Assembly: GCA_030696455.1 (NCBI GenBank)
Contig: JAUYSH010000106.1
Coordinates: 1-49,294 of the forward strand
Length of the DNA: 49,294 nt
DNA from: Elusimicrobiota bacterium
Lineage (GTDB): Bacteria > Elusimicrobiota > Elusimicrobia > UBA1565 > UBA9628
Direction of reading: 5' to 3'
Of the stretch, positions 16,924-25,719 are shown one piece after another. The notes under the pieces were generated by a model. That model saw only the letters and a list, made by a program, of their open reading frames with translations. It was not told the DNA's origin and ran no database searches. Position 1 is the first letter of the stretch; each line of letters begins with the position of its first letter. The translations under genes were made by a program, and so were the position numbers.

Positions 16924-18161
16924 CTGATCTCCTCGGGAACCGTCAACAGGTGGCCCATCTTCTCGCGCTTCGTGCTCAGGTACTTCGCGGTGTGCTTCGT
17001 GGACGGCATCTGCAGGTGCACGCGCTCGACGACGGTCAGGCCGTAGCCCTCGATGCCGACGATCTTGCGCGGATTATTAGTCAGAATCCGGATCGAGGTC
17101 AGTCCTTGGTCGGCCAGAATCTGCGCGCCGATGCCGTACTCGCGCAGGTCGGGCTTGAGGCCGAGGGCGAGATTGGCCTGGACGGTGTCGAGGCCCTTGT
17201 CCTGCAGGGCGTAGGCCTTGATCTTGTTGATGAGGCCGATGCCGCGGCCCTCCTGGTTGAGGTACACGAGCACGCCGCGTCCGGCGGTCGCAATCTGCTT
17301 TAACGCCGCGTCGAGCTGGAGGCCGCAGTCGCACTTCGCCGAGAACAGCGCGTCGCCCGTCACGCAGGAGGAGTGCACGCGCACGAGCACCTTCTTGGCG
17401 CCGCGGACCTCGCCCTTGACCATCGCGAGGTGGACCTTGCCGGTCAGGGCCTCCTCGTAGACCCGGATCGCGAAGTCGCCGTACTTCGTGGGCAGCTTCG
17501 CGCTCGCCCGGCGCTCGACGAGGCGCTCCTTGCGGCGGCGGTGGTCGATGAGGTCGGCGATCGTGATGATCTTGAGCTTGTGGCGGCGCGCGAACTTCAT
17601 CAGCTGCTGGGTGCGGGACATGGAGCCGTCGGCGTTGAGGATCTCGCAGATGACGCCTGCAGGCCTAAGACCCGCGAGCCGGGCGAGGTCGACGGCCGCC
17701 TCGGTGTGCCCCGCGCGCACGAGCACGCCGCCCTGCTTGGCCCGAAGCGGGAAGATGTGCCCGGGGCGCCCGAGGTCCTCGGGGCGTGTCTTCGGGTCGA
17801 TGAGCGCTTTGATGGTGACGGCGCGGTCGCGCGCGGAGATGCCGGTGCTCGTGCCGCGCTTGGCGTCGACGGAGATCGTGAAGGCGGTGTCCTTGCCCGG
17901 CGCGGAGGAGAGCGAGGCGGAGGGGTCGATCATCGGCTGGAGCTTGAGCGTGTCGAGCCGCGCGGCGGGCAGGGGCACGCAGATCAGGCCGCGCGCGTGC
18001 ACCGCCATGAAGTTTACGGCGGCGACGCCGCATTTCTCCGCGGCGATGACGATGTCGCCCTCGTTCTCGCGGTTGGGATCGTCGACGACCACGACCATGC
18101 GTCCCTTGCGGATGTCGGAGATCGCGTCCTCGATGCGGTTGAAGCCCTTGGCCGTCTTCAT
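16920..18161 (-). CDS. ribBA: DHBP synthase / GTP cyclohydrolase II
   Basis: A 413-residue fusion that supplies both precursors of riboflavin. The N-terminal RibB domain (1-205) has VVVDDPNRENEGD and an FAR-type RAGHTEAAVDLARLAG motif; the C-terminal RibA domain has zinc ligands SCVTGDALFSAKCDCG, the LVYLNQEGRGIGL loop and NPRKIVGIEGYGL. Both sites look complete. The ATG follows the weak GGAG-containing site of the upstream leader and overlaps the ribE stop (ATGA). Confidence 0.96.
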   Translation of the reverse strand: MKTAKGFNRIEDAISDIRKGRMVVVVDDPNRENEGDIVIAAEKCGVAAVNFMAVHARGLICVPLPAARLDTLKLQPMIDPSASLSSAPGKDTAFTISVDAKRGTSTGISARDRAVTIKALIDPKTRPEDLGRPGHIFPLRAKQGGVLVRAGHTEAAVDLARLAGLRPAGVICEILNADGSMSRTQQLMKFARRHKLKIITIADLIDHRRRKERLVERRASAKLPTKYGDFAIRVYEEALTGKVHLAMVKGEVRGAKKVLVRVHSSCVTGDALFSAKCDCGLQLDAALKQIATAGRGVLVYLNQEGRGIGLINKIKAYALQDKGLDTVQANLALGLKPDLREYGIGAQILADQGLTSIRILTNNPRKIVGIEGYGLTVVERVHLQMPSTKHTAKYLSTKREKMGHLLTVPEEIR

Positions 18162-18745
18162 TTGCTGCTCCTGAGCGCTTGAGCCGCCGCCATCGCGTAG
18201 CGAGCCAGCGGGTCGGCCTCCAGGTTCACCTTGTCGCGCGCCGCCCGCCGTCCGAGATTCGTGTTCTGGAGGGTGTGCGGGACGAGCATGACCTCGAAAA
18301 AATCCTTGCCGACCGCCGTGACGGTGAGGCTGATCCCGTCGATCGCGATCGAACCTTTGACCGCGACCAGGCCGCGCAGGACCTTGGGCAGTTCGGCGCG
18401 CAGGCGCCAGAAGCCCTCGCCCCAAGGCTCGAGCGAAATGATCTCCGCGGCCGCGTCGACGTGCCCCGTCACGAAATGGCCGCCGAGCTCGTCGCCATGA
18501 CGCAATGCCGGTTCTATGTTGACGGCTTGGCCGGTCCTGAGCGAACCCAGGTTCGTTCGTTTCCAGGTGTCCGGTCCGACATCGAAGGTGTGTTTGCCGT
18601 TGCTTGTCTTCACCACGGTGAGGCACACGCCGTTGACCGCGATGGAGGCCCCCAGCCGGGGCTTCGCGATCTTGGCGCTGATCGTCAGGCCGGTCGCCGT
18701 CCGCTTTTCGATCTTCCCGCGATGATTGATGATGCCGGTGAACAT
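18158..18745 (-). CDS. ribE: Riboflavin synthase alpha subunit
   Basis: A 195-residue trimeric enzyme that dismutates two lumazines to riboflavin. It begins MFTGII and has two homologous barrels: GASIAVNGVCLTVV (first) and GSIAIDGISLTVTAV (second), each with the usual turn, plus HFVTGHVDA. The start shares one base with the ribD stop (TAATG) and its stop overlaps ribBA, so the gene order ribD-ribE-ribBA-ribH is classical. Confidence 0.96.
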   Translation of the reverse strand: MFTGIINHRGKIEKRTATGLTISAKIAKPRLGASIAVNGVCLTVVKTSNGKHTFDVGPDTWKRTNLGSLRTGQAVNIEPALRHGDELGGHFVTGHVDAAAEIISLEPWGEGFWRLRAELPKVLRGLVAVKGSIAIDGISLTVTAVGKDFFEVMLVPHTLQNTNLGRRAARDKVNLEADPLARYAMAAAQALRSSK

Positions 18746-19740
18746 TAAAGCGTCCCCTCGATGAGCCAATCGCCGCCCAGACGCGAGACGTTGGGCGTCT
18801 TGAGCCGGGGGGCGGTGTTCGGGTCGTCCGCGCCCGAGAGCAGCTTGGGCGCGAGGAAGATCCGAGCCTCGTCGACGAGGCCCGCGCGCAGGAAAGCCGC
18901 GTGGACCGTCGGGCCGCCCTCGACGAGCAAGGTCCCGACGCCGCGCGCGGCCAGGTCGTGGAGCACGAGGCCGAGGTCGACGTGCCCGCACTTGTCGCGG
19001 TAGGTCAAGGTGGGCGCGGAGCCGTCGAAGACGCGCGACCCGCGGGGAAGCCTTCGGCGGCCGGACAGCACGACCCGCAGCGGATCGGACCCGGCCCCGT
19101 GGGCGGTCAACGCGGGGTCGTCGGCCAGCACGGTGCCGGCGCCGACGAGGATCGCGTCGAGCTCGGCGCGCATACGGTGGACCGCGGTCCGGGCGGGCTT
19201 GCCGGTGACCCAGCGCGACTCGCCGCTCGCGGCGGCGGCCTTGCCGTCCAGGGACAGCGCGGTCTTCAGGATGACCCAGGGGCGCCCGCGGCGCATGCGC
19301 GAGTAGAAGCCGCGGTTGAGCTCCTCGGCCTCGGCCTGGAACTCGGGGAGGCGTACGGTCCGGGCCCCGGCGCGGCGCAGGACGGCGAGGCCGCGGCCGG
19401 CGACCTCGGGGTTCGGGTCGAGGGAGCCGCAGACCACGCGCGCGACCCCGGCGGCGGCCAAGGTCTCGGCGCAGGAGGGGGTCTTCTTTCCCGGGAAATG
19501 GGCGCAGGGCTCCATCGTGACGTAGGCGGTCGCCCCGGCGGCGCGTCCCTTGGCGCGCGACAGCGCGTTCGGCTCGGCGTGCGCCTTGCCGAAGCCGAGG
19601 TGCGCGCCCTCGGCGACGACGCGTCCTCCCTTGACGAGCACGCAGCCGACGCGCGGGTTGGGGCTCGTCGCGCGCGGCTGGACGCGGCGCGCGAGCGCGA
19701 AGGCCCGCTCCAGGAACTTCCGGTCGACGGAGGCGCTCAC
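18745..19740 (-). CDS. ribD: Riboflavin deaminase/reductase
   Basis: A 331-residue bifunctional enzyme. The deaminase half has HAEPNAL and the zinc motif EPCAHFPGKKTPSC; the reductase half has WVILKTALSLDGKAAAASGESRWVTG, DAILVGAGTVLADDPALT and VGTLLVEGGPTVHAAFL. The reductase half is somewhat short in the middle. The start is GTG, overlapping the stop of the alcohol dehydrogenase gene (GTGA), which gives the accepted N-terminus MSASVDRKFLERAF. Confidence 0.95.
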   Translation of the reverse strand: MSASVDRKFLERAFALARRVQPRATSPNPRVGCVLVKGGRVVAEGAHLGFGKAHAEPNALSRAKGRAAGATAYVTMEPCAHFPGKKTPSCAETLAAAGVARVVCGSLDPNPEVAGRGLAVLRRAGARTVRLPEFQAEAEELNRGFYSRMRRGRPWVILKTALSLDGKAAAASGESRWVTGKPARTAVHRMRAELDAILVGAGTVLADDPALTAHGAGSDPLRVVLSGRRRLPRGSRVFDGSAPTLTYRDKCGHVDLGLVLHDLAARGVGTLLVEGGPTVHAAFLRAGLVDEARIFLAPKLLSGADDPNTAPRLKTPNVSRLGGDWLIEGTL

Positions 19741-20759
19741 GCGGTCACCACCGATTTCGGGATGGAGCGGTCCGCGTTCGCGGCGAAGAAGGCGGGGAGG
19801 TCGTCGAGGCGCACCGCTCCGCTGATGATGAGCTCGGTCTTGACCTTGCCCTCGGAAAGGAGGCGCACCGCTTCCTTGAAGTGCTTCGGGGTGTGGTGAA
19901 ACACCCCGTGAAGCGTGATCTGCTTGTAGTGCAGGCGATGGACGTCGAGCGGGACCGTCGCGCCGTGCGCGCAGCCGCCGAACAGGCAGACCTTGCCGCC
20001 GTCTCGCACGAGGGCTACGGCCTGGAGATAGGTGTCGGGCGTGCCGACCGCCTCGAAGACGTGATCGGGGCCCCGCCCCTCCGCCCAGGCCAGGACCCTG
20101 CCCTCGACCGGGCCGTCGAGGACGCTGAAGACGGCCTCGGCGCCCGCGGCGGCCGCGGCCGCGAGCGGGCCCGGCGAGCGCCCCACCACGCCGACCGCCG
20201 CGCCGCGCGCGCGCAAGGCGTGGACGAGGAACAGGCACATGGGGCCGGCGCCGATGACGAGGGCCGTCTCGCCCGGGCGCACGCCGTGGACCTCGGCCGC
20301 GTGGATCGCGCAGGAGAAAGGCTCGGCCAGGGCGCCGATCTCGAAGGGTGTGGCGGCCTTGAGCGGATGCATGTTCTGGCCGACGATGTGCGCCGGGACG
20401 AGGTCGAATTCCGCATAGGCGCCGTTGTGCAGCTTGAGGCTGCGGCACAGGTGGTTCTGGCCGTTGACGCACCAGAAGCAGTCGTCCATCGGAGCGGAGT
20501 TGGCGACCACGACGCGGTCGCCCTCCTTGGCGGTCTTGACCCCCTTGCCCACCGCCGTCACCGTGCCGGCCAGCTCGTGGCCGAAGCGGGAGGGATAGTC
20601 TCCGAGCAGGACGCGGTGGCCCTGGCGGTAGGCCTTGAAGTCGGTGCCGCAGGTCAGGGCCGCGCCCAGCTTGACGACGACTTCTCCGATATCAGGCGTC
20701 GGCATCGGTACTTCCTCGACTCGGATGTCGCGGGGGCCGTGGTAGATGACGGCTTTCAT
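19737..20759 (-). CDS. Zinc-type alcohol dehydrogenase-like oxidoreductase
   Basis: A 340-residue medium-chain dehydrogenase. Catalytic zinc ligands are Cys37-38 region (LTCGTD) and His-Glu in RFGHELAG; the nucleotide-binding segment is ALVIGAGPMCLFLVHALRARGA. The structural zinc loop is DDCFWCVNGQNHLC, which has three rather than four cysteines. Similar to sorbitol or threonine dehydrogenase-type enzymes; the substrate is unknown. It is fused into the riboflavin operon by overlaps with both neighbours. The paired second dehydrogenase suggests consecutive or related oxidations of one sugar- or polyol-like compound. Confidence 0.88.
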   Translation of the reverse strand: MKAVIYHGPRDIRVEEVPMPTPDIGEVVVKLGAALTCGTDFKAYRQGHRVLLGDYPSRFGHELAGTVTAVGKGVKTAKEGDRVVVANSAPMDDCFWCVNGQNHLCRSLKLHNGAYAEFDLVPAHIVGQNMHPLKAATPFEIGALAEPFSCAIHAAEVHGVRPGETALVIGAGPMCLFLVHALRARGAAVGVVGRSPGPLAAAAAAGAEAVFSVLDGPVEGRVLAWAEGRGPDHVFEAVGTPDTYLQAVALVRDGGKVCLFGGCAHGATVPLDVHRLHYKQITLHGVFHHTPKHFKEAVRLLSEGKVKTELIISGAVRLDDLPAFFAANADRSIPKSVVTA

Positions 20760-21757
20760 CTCGGCACCAGGATCGACTTGAGGGTCTGCCGCGATTTGAC
20801 GGCCTTGATCGCGTCGTTGAACGAGGAGAAGGGGAAGGACATGGGCGCCAACAGCAACGGATTGAATCTTTTGGAGGCGATGAGATCGAACGACTCCTTC
20901 AGATCGGAAAGCGACGGGGAATAGGAAGACAGAACGGACAACTCCCGGTGGTAGACCTGATTGAGGTCTAATTTCATGTATGGATCGGGATGGAACGACG
21001 CGAAGACGTTCAGGATGCCGCCGTCGCGCAGCCAGGCGACGCAGCGCGCGACGAGGGCTGGGGTGCCGGCGGAGAAAATGATCGCATCGAAGCCCCGCCC
21101 TTCGCTCTGGTCGCGGCCGTGCTGGGCGAACTCGTCGGCAAGCATCGTTGCCGTTCCCCACCGCGAGAACTTCTTCACGCGGTCGGCGTCGAGGTCGAGC
21201 CCGACGGCGGTCGCCCCGAAGATCTTGAGCAGCTGTCCCGTCATCTGTCCGATGGCCCCCAGCCCGATGACCCCGATGACGTCGCCTTTCTGGGCTCCGA
21301 TCCTCTTTACGTTTCTCAGCACGCATGCCAACGGCTCGGTCTGCGACGCCGAGATCGCGCCCAGGCCCTCGGGCACCTTGAACGAAGCGTGTTTTGCGTG
21401 CAGGGCCGGTATGCGCACGAACTCGGCGAAGCCGCCGGGATCGACGTTGGTGGACTTGAACTGGCGGCACATGCTTTCCTGGCCCTTGCGGCAGTACTGG
21501 CAGGCCAGGCACGGCACGTGGTGGGAGACGACGACGCGCTCGCCGGGAAGGTAGGGGGAGCCCGGGCCGGCTTTCTCGACGACTCCGCACAGCTCGTGGC
21601 CGAGGATGGCGCCCTTGGCCTTCGTGTCGAGCTTCATCACGTCGGTGCCGCACAGGCCGCAGACCTCGACGGCCAGTAGGAATTCTCCCTCCCCGATCGG
21701 AGGGACCGGGATTTCGGTCAGTGCGGCGTGGCCGTCGCGGGCCAGGATGGCCTTCAT
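20756..21757 (-). CDS. Zinc-type alcohol dehydrogenase-like oxidoreductase
   Basis: A 333-residue medium-chain dehydrogenase and first gene of the minus-strand operon. Catalytic motifs are VCGLCGTD and LGHELCGVVE; the structural zinc loop PCLACQYCRKGQESMC has all four cysteines, and GVIGLGAIGQMTGQLLKIFGA binds the nucleotide. ATG at 21757 is preferred over an upstream TTG because the conserved MKAI start is there. Its -10 (TATCAT, 21777-21772) overlaps that of the divergent TPR gene. Codon use from about 20860 to 21420 is less GC-biased than in the rib genes downstream. Confidence 0.88.
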   Translation of the reverse strand: MKAILARDGHAALTEIPVPPIGEGEFLLAVEVCGLCGTDVMKLDTKAKGAILGHELCGVVEKAGPGSPYLPGERVVVSHHVPCLACQYCRKGQESMCRQFKSTNVDPGGFAEFVRIPALHAKHASFKVPEGLGAISASQTEPLACVLRNVKRIGAQKGDVIGVIGLGAIGQMTGQLLKIFGATAVGLDLDADRVKKFSRWGTATMLADEFAQHGRDQSEGRGFDAIIFSAGTPALVARCVAWLRDGGILNVFASFHPDPYMKLDLNQVYHRELSVLSSYSPSLSDLKESFDLIASKRFNPLLLAPMSFPFSSFNDAIKAVKSRQTLKSILVPR

Positions 21758-21792
21758 AAAGAGCTGAGCCAATGATAGAATATCCGCCGCCC
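21758..21792. promoter_or_regulatory. Divergent overlapping promoters
   Basis: Minus-strand TATCAT (21777-21772) faces the dehydrogenase gene, while plus-strand TAGAAT (21776-21781) or TATCCG (21781-21786) faces the TPR gene. The two -10 elements overlap, so RNA polymerase could serve only one direction at a time. Confidence 0.45.
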
Positions 21793-22950
21793 GTGCGACA
21801 ATTGCTCATTCTGCTGTTCCTGGCCGCGCCCGCCGCCGCCCGCAAAACCTCGGTCACCCCGGAGATGGACAAGCTCCTGATGGCGGGCGTGGACGACATC
21901 TACATGATGCGCTTCGCGCAGGCCGAGGCGGACATGGCCCAGGCGATCGCCCTCGACCCGACCTACCCGCACGCCTACTTCGGCCGCGCGGCGATCGACC
22001 TCATCACCTTCATCTACGGCGAGAAGCAGGGCGACCCGGCCCTGCTGAAGTCCTTCGAGGCCAAGGCGCTCGAGAGCATCGAGATGGCGGAGAGATATCT
22101 GAAGGCTCACCCGAACGACCCCGACGCCCTGTTCATCCTGGGCGCGTCGCACGGGATGTTCGGCCGCCTGGCGATCGTGCAGCGCCGGTGGCTCCAGGCC
22201 TTCGGCCACGGCCGCGCGTCGATGAAGTTCGTGCGCCGCGCCGTGAAGCTCGAGCCGGAGCTCTACGACGCGGTCCTCGGCCTGGGCATGTTCGACTATT
22301 ACGTCGCGACCATCCCCAAGTTCGCGGGCTGGCTGGCGAAGATCGTCCTCGGCGGCGACCGCGAGCGGGGCCTCCGGCAGATCAAGCACGCGGCCGAGAA
22401 GGGCCGCTACGCCAAGGTCACCGCCCAGATGATCCTCGTCGAGATCTATCTCGAGGACCCGTTCGGCGCCTACAACCCCTATGAGGGCCTGCGCCTGATG
22501 CGCGAGGTCCACGCGCAATATCCCGGCAGCGCGATGCTCGACACCGCTTACATCTCCGCGCTGTACGAGTCCAAGGAGCTGGCCGAGGCTCTCCGAGAGG
22601 CGCGCGAGTACCAGGCCCGCGTGAAGTCCGGCCGGTACCCGGCGATGAACCTGGCCGGGAGCCACGCGTTGCTGGGCACCTTGCTGTGGGCCTCCGGCGA
22701 CAAGGACGGGGCGCTCGCCGAGTTCGTCGCCGGCGCCGAGGCGCGCGGCGTGCGCACGAAGTGGATGGTCTGGAGCCGCGTGCGCGCGGGCCAGCTGCTC
22801 GACGCGCTGGGCCGCCGCGCCGAGGCGCTCGACGCCTACCACGAAGCCTACAAGGAGAAGGACGACTGGGGCTTCCGCGCCCTGATCAAGCCCTGCCTCA
22901 AGGTGCCCTGCGTCGGCGAGCACTACCCCGGCCACTTCTCCCCAAACTAA
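21793..22950 (+). CDS. Exported TPR-repeat protein
   Basis: A 385-residue protein. GTG at 21793 is preferred: it gives a clean signal peptide (VRQLLILLFLAAPAAA) and lies 6 bases after TATCCG and 11 after TAGAAT. An ATG at 21772 would add seven residues including Glu and three prolines and would overlap the -10. The mature part is helical with tetratricopeptide-like repeats, for example FAQAEADMAQAIALDPTYPHAYFGRA, RAVKLEPELYDAVLGLGMFDYY and RAGQLLDALGRRAEALDAYHEAY. Two cysteines near the end (KPCLKVPC) could pair. Likely a periplasmic scaffold; partners unknown. Followed by the long inverted repeat. Confidence 0.82.
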   Translation: MRQLLILLFLAAPAAARKTSVTPEMDKLLMAGVDDIYMMRFAQAEADMAQAIALDPTYPHAYFGRAAIDLITFIYGEKQGDPALLKSFEAKALESIEMAERYLKAHPNDPDALFILGASHGMFGRLAIVQRRWLQAFGHGRASMKFVRRAVKLEPELYDAVLGLGMFDYYVATIPKFAGWLAKIVLGGDRERGLRQIKHAAEKGRYAKVTAQMILVEIYLEDPFGAYNPYEGLRLMREVHAQYPGSAMLDTAYISALYESKELAEALREAREYQARVKSGRYPAMNLAGSHALLGTLLWASGDKDGALAEFVAGAEARGVRTKWMVWSRVRAGQLLDALGRRAEALDAYHEAYKEKDDWGFRALIKPCLKVPCVGEHYPGHFSPN

Positions 22951-22953
22951 AGC

Positions 22954-23034
22954 TGGTGCCAGGCCTACCGGTATTTGCGTAACTTCGCTTCGACTGGTTC
23001 GTGAGTTACGCAAATACCGGTAGGCCTGGCACCA
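22954..23034. repeat. Long inverted repeat, copy 2
   Basis: A 31-bp arm (22954-22984, beginning TGGTGCCAGGCCTACCGG) is repeated perfectly inverted at 23004-23034 around a 19-base loop. It begins 3 bases after the TPR stop and ends 17 bases before the speA -10. The arms follow the same pattern as the element at 3068-3132, and both copies have GGCGCC 4-6 bases outside one arm (3056-3061 and 23039-23044). It can also act as a terminator for the TPR gene. Confidence 0.92.
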
Positions 23035-23051
23035 AGTTGGCGCCGTATTGA

Positions 23052-23057
23052 TATAAT
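23052..23057 (+). promoter_or_regulatory. -10 element of speA
   Basis: Perfect TATAAT, 6 bases before the ATG at 23064, giving a leaderless message. The place of the -35 hexamer is occupied by the right arm of the inverted repeat and does not resemble TTGACA. Confidence 0.7.
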
Positions 23058-23063
23058 CTGAAG

Positions 23064-25052
23064 ATGCCCCCGCCGAAGACCTGGAACATCGACGCCGCCG
23101 AATCCCTTTACAACCTCGAAGGCTGGGGCCTGAACTATTTCGGCATCAACGCCAAGGGCAACGTCACGCTTCAGCCCAAGAAGGAGCCCGAGGGGGCCAT
23201 CGACATCCTCGACGTCGTCGACGACGTCGCCTCGCGCGGGATCAAGATGCCCGTGCTCATCCGCTTCCAGGACATCCTGCGCCGCCGCGTGGCCGTCATC
23301 AACGAGGCCTTCGCCGAGGCGATCAAGGAGCACGGCTACGGCGCGCGGTTCTTCGGCGTGTACCCGATCAAGGTCAACCAGTTCCGCGAGGTCGTCGAGG
23401 AGATCAGCGACGCCGGCCGCGCCTGGCAGTACGGCCTGGAGGCGGGATCGAAGGGCGAGCTGCTCGCCGTCCTCGCCATGAACTCCGGCGACTCCCTCAC
23501 CATCGTCAACGGCTACAAGGACGAGTCGATGATGCGTCTGGCGATGATCGGCCTCAAGCTCGGCAAGAAGGTCATCGTCGTCGTCGAGAAGCTCTCCGAG
23601 CTGCGCCTGCTGCTCGACGCCGCCAAGGACGCGGGCGTGCGGCCGCTGATCGGCCTCCGCGTGAAGCTCCAGACCACGGGCGTGGGGAAATGGCGCTCGT
23701 CCTCCGGCCATTTTGCCAAGTTCGGCTTGACGACGCCCGAGATCTTGGCGGCGGTCGAGACCCTGAAAGCCGAGGGCCTGTCCGACTGCCTCAAGCTCGT
23801 GCACTTCCACATCGGCTCGCAGATCTGCGACATCCGCGTGATCAAGGACGCGGTCAAGGAAGGCGCGCGCTACTACGCGAAGCTGCGCAAGATGGGCCTC
23901 GGCGTCGAGTATCTCGACTGCGGCGGCGGCCTCGGCGTCGACTACGACGGCACGCACACCGCCGTCGACAGCTCGATGAACTACAACTTGCGCGAGTACG
24001 TCGCCGACGTCGTGTACTCGGTTCAGGAGGTCTGCAAGCAGGAGAAGGTCCCCGAGCCCAACCTGATCACCGAGTCCGGCCGGTCCATGGTCGCTCACCA
24101 CGCGCTGTTGGTGGTCAACGTCTTCGGCTCCATCGAGACCGGGGCGACCCCCATCGAGTTCCGGGAGACGCCCGATGAGCATCAGGTCGTGCGCGAGCTG
24201 CGCGACGCGATCAAGTCGCTCAACCCCAAGACCATCGCCGAGAGCTTTCACGACGGTCAGCAGCATCTCGAGGAGTCGTTCACCCTCTTCAAGCTCGGCT
24301 ATCTCGGCCTCGAGGACAAGGCCAAGGTCGAGCACCTGTACTGGAAGCTCTGCATCGAGATCGGCAAGCTGCTCCCGAAGGCGAAGTTCGTCTCCGAGGA
24401 CCTGCTCGAGATGCAGAAGGCGCTCAACGACCAGTACCTCTGCAACTTCTCGCTGTTCCAGTCCCTGCCCGACTCCTGGGCGATCGGCCAGCTGTTCCCG
24501 ATCATGCCCTTGCACCGGCTCAACGAGGAGCCCACGCGCCGCGCGAGCCTCGTCGACATCACCTGCGACTCCGACGGAAAGATCACCAACTTCGCCTGCC
24601 ACCGCAGCGCCGGCGGCACCTTGCCGGTCCACACGCTCGACGGCAAGCCCTACTACCTGGGCTTCTTCCTCATGGGCGCCTACCAGGCCACGATGGGCGA
24701 CATCCACAACCTCTTCGGGCGCGTCAACGAGGTCCACGTGTTCCAGGACTCCGCCGAGGAGAAGGGCTACTACATCGAGGAGACGATCCAGGGCCAGACG
24801 GTCCGCGACGTCCTCACCGGGATCCAATACTCCGACTTCGAGCTCGTGCGCATGATCAAGGAGGCCGCGGACGCGCAGATCAAGACCGGGGGCCTCAAGC
24901 CCCGCGAGGCGGCCGACCTCGTCGACCGCTACGAGGCGGTGCTGAGCGAGTACACCTACGTCGACCACCTCCCGACGGCCGACGAGAACAAGGTGCTGTC
25001 CCGGGAGCGCGCCAACGGCGGCGCCAAGCCCGCCGTGATCGTCGTTCCCTGA
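23064..25052 (+). CDS. speA: Biosynthetic arginine decarboxylase
   Basis: A 662-residue PLP enzyme of fold type III that makes agmatine, the entry to putrescine and spermidine in this pathway. It has Lys103 in GVYPIKVNQ for the PLP Schiff base, the YGLEAGSKGELL strand, SSGHFAKFGLT, LVHFHIGSQ, DCGGGLGVDYDG, ITESGRSMVAHHAL, and the C-terminal LVDITCDSDGKI with the active-site Cys. Length and motifs match the SpeA family of bacteria and plants, not the acid-inducible AdiA. Agmatine-utilising genes are not in the window. A strong leaderless promoter lies directly before it. Confidence 0.96.
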   Translation: MPPPKTWNIDAAESLYNLEGWGLNYFGINAKGNVTLQPKKEPEGAIDILDVVDDVASRGIKMPVLIRFQDILRRRVAVINEAFAEAIKEHGYGARFFGVYPIKVNQFREVVEEISDAGRAWQYGLEAGSKGELLAVLAMNSGDSLTIVNGYKDESMMRLAMIGLKLGKKVIVVVEKLSELRLLLDAAKDAGVRPLIGLRVKLQTTGVGKWRSSSGHFAKFGLTTPEILAAVETLKAEGLSDCLKLVHFHIGSQICDIRVIKDAVKEGARYYAKLRKMGLGVEYLDCGGGLGVDYDGTHTAVDSSMNYNLREYVADVVYSVQEVCKQEKVPEPNLITESGRSMVAHHALLVVNVFGSIETGATPIEFRETPDEHQVVRELRDAIKSLNPKTIAESFHDGQQHLEESFTLFKLGYLGLEDKAKVEHLYWKLCIEIGKLLPKAKFVSEDLLEMQKALNDQYLCNFSLFQSLPDSWAIGQLFPIMPLHRLNEEPTRRASLVDITCDSDGKITNFACHRSAGGTLPVHTLDGKPYYLGFFLMGAYQATMGDIHNLFGRVNEVHVFQDSAEEKGYYIEETIQGQTVRDVLTGIQYSDFELVRMIKEAADAQIKTGGLKPREAADLVDRYEAVLSEYTYVDHLPTADENKVLSRERANGGAKPAVIVVP

Positions 25053-25064
25053 TCCGGCGCAATA

Positions 25065-25095
25065 AAGTCACGCGCGCTCTATGGGGCGCGTGCTT
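25065..25095 (+). terminator. Hairpin after speA
   Basis: CACGCGC (25069-25075) pairs with GCGCGTG (25086-25092); AAG and CTT extend the stem past a bulged T. There is no T-tract, so it is at best a weak terminator. Confidence 0.4.
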
Positions 25096-25143
25096 CCTCC
25101 CGCGCTAGACTCTCCGCGACCCAAAACTCGACGGAGGTTCGTC

Positions 25144-25719
25144 ATGAAGAATTCATTGTTGCTCGGTGCCCTTCTCGTCCTCGCCGCGGCGGCCGCGCCG
25201 CGCGCTCTGGCCGCGGACGACGGCGTCGTCGGCTCGCGCGGTGGCTTGTCGATCGGCGGCCGCGGTGCGTACTATAAGCCTCAGGATATCGGCGGCAAGT
25301 GGAGCGGCGGCGCGCAGGTGCGCCTCGGCCTCGGCTCGGCTCTCGCGGTGGAGGCCTCCGCGGACGTGCGTCAGGACCGCATCGGCCCGACGGTGGTGGA
25401 CGTCATCCCGGTCCAATTCTCCCTGCTGGCGTACCTGCTCCCGGGGAAGGTGGTCTCTCCGTACCTCCTCGGAGGCATGGGCTGGTACTACACCCACATC
25501 AGCGATGAAGCCCCGTTCGGCGACCGCACCGACCACCGGTTCGGGCCCCACGCGGGCGCCGGCCTGCAGGCCTGGCTCAATCGTTACTGGTCGGTCGACG
25601 GCTCCTACCGCTACATCTGGCTGTCCGCCTATCGCTCGCGCGACGCGGCCCACCCCCTGGGACGGGATATCCGCGACCGCGGCTGGATGGCCACGGGCGC
25701 GCTCAACTTCCACTTCTAG
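25144..25719 (+). CDS. Outer-membrane beta-barrel protein
   Basis: A 191-residue exported protein. ATG at 25144 has a GGAGG site 6 bases upstream and gives signal peptide MKNSLLLGALLVLAAAAAPRALA. The mature part alternates polar and hydrophobic residues in short strands (VEASADVRQDRIGP, VIPVQFSLLAYLLP, VSPYLLGGMGWYYTHI, WSVDGSYRYIWL) and ends with Phe (ALNFHF), the usual barrel C-terminus. The PYLLGGMGWYY strand is common in OmpA/OmpW-like eight-stranded barrels. Function unknown; a Gram-negative envelope is implied. It ends 4 bases into the convergent lipoprotein gene. Confidence 0.8.
   Translation: MKNSLLLGALLVLAAAAAPRALAADDGVVGSRGGLSIGGRGAYYKPQDIGGKWSGGAQVRLGLGSALAVEASADVRQDRIGPTVVDVIPVQFSLLAYLLPGKVVSPYLLGGMGWYYTHISDEAPFGDRTDHRFGPHAGAGLQAWLNRYWSVDGSYRYIWLSAYRSRDAAHPLGRDIRDRGWMATGALNFHF

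Noticed and set aside
23052-23057. Shine-Dalgarno or riboswitch for speA
   Set aside because: TATAAT lies 6 bases before the ATG, leaving no leader in which such an element could sit.
22965-24968. A 667-codon open frame antisense to speA
   Set aside because: Its product is Leu/Glu/Asp/Val-rich with no motif, as expected opposite GC-rich coding sequence; speA is certain.
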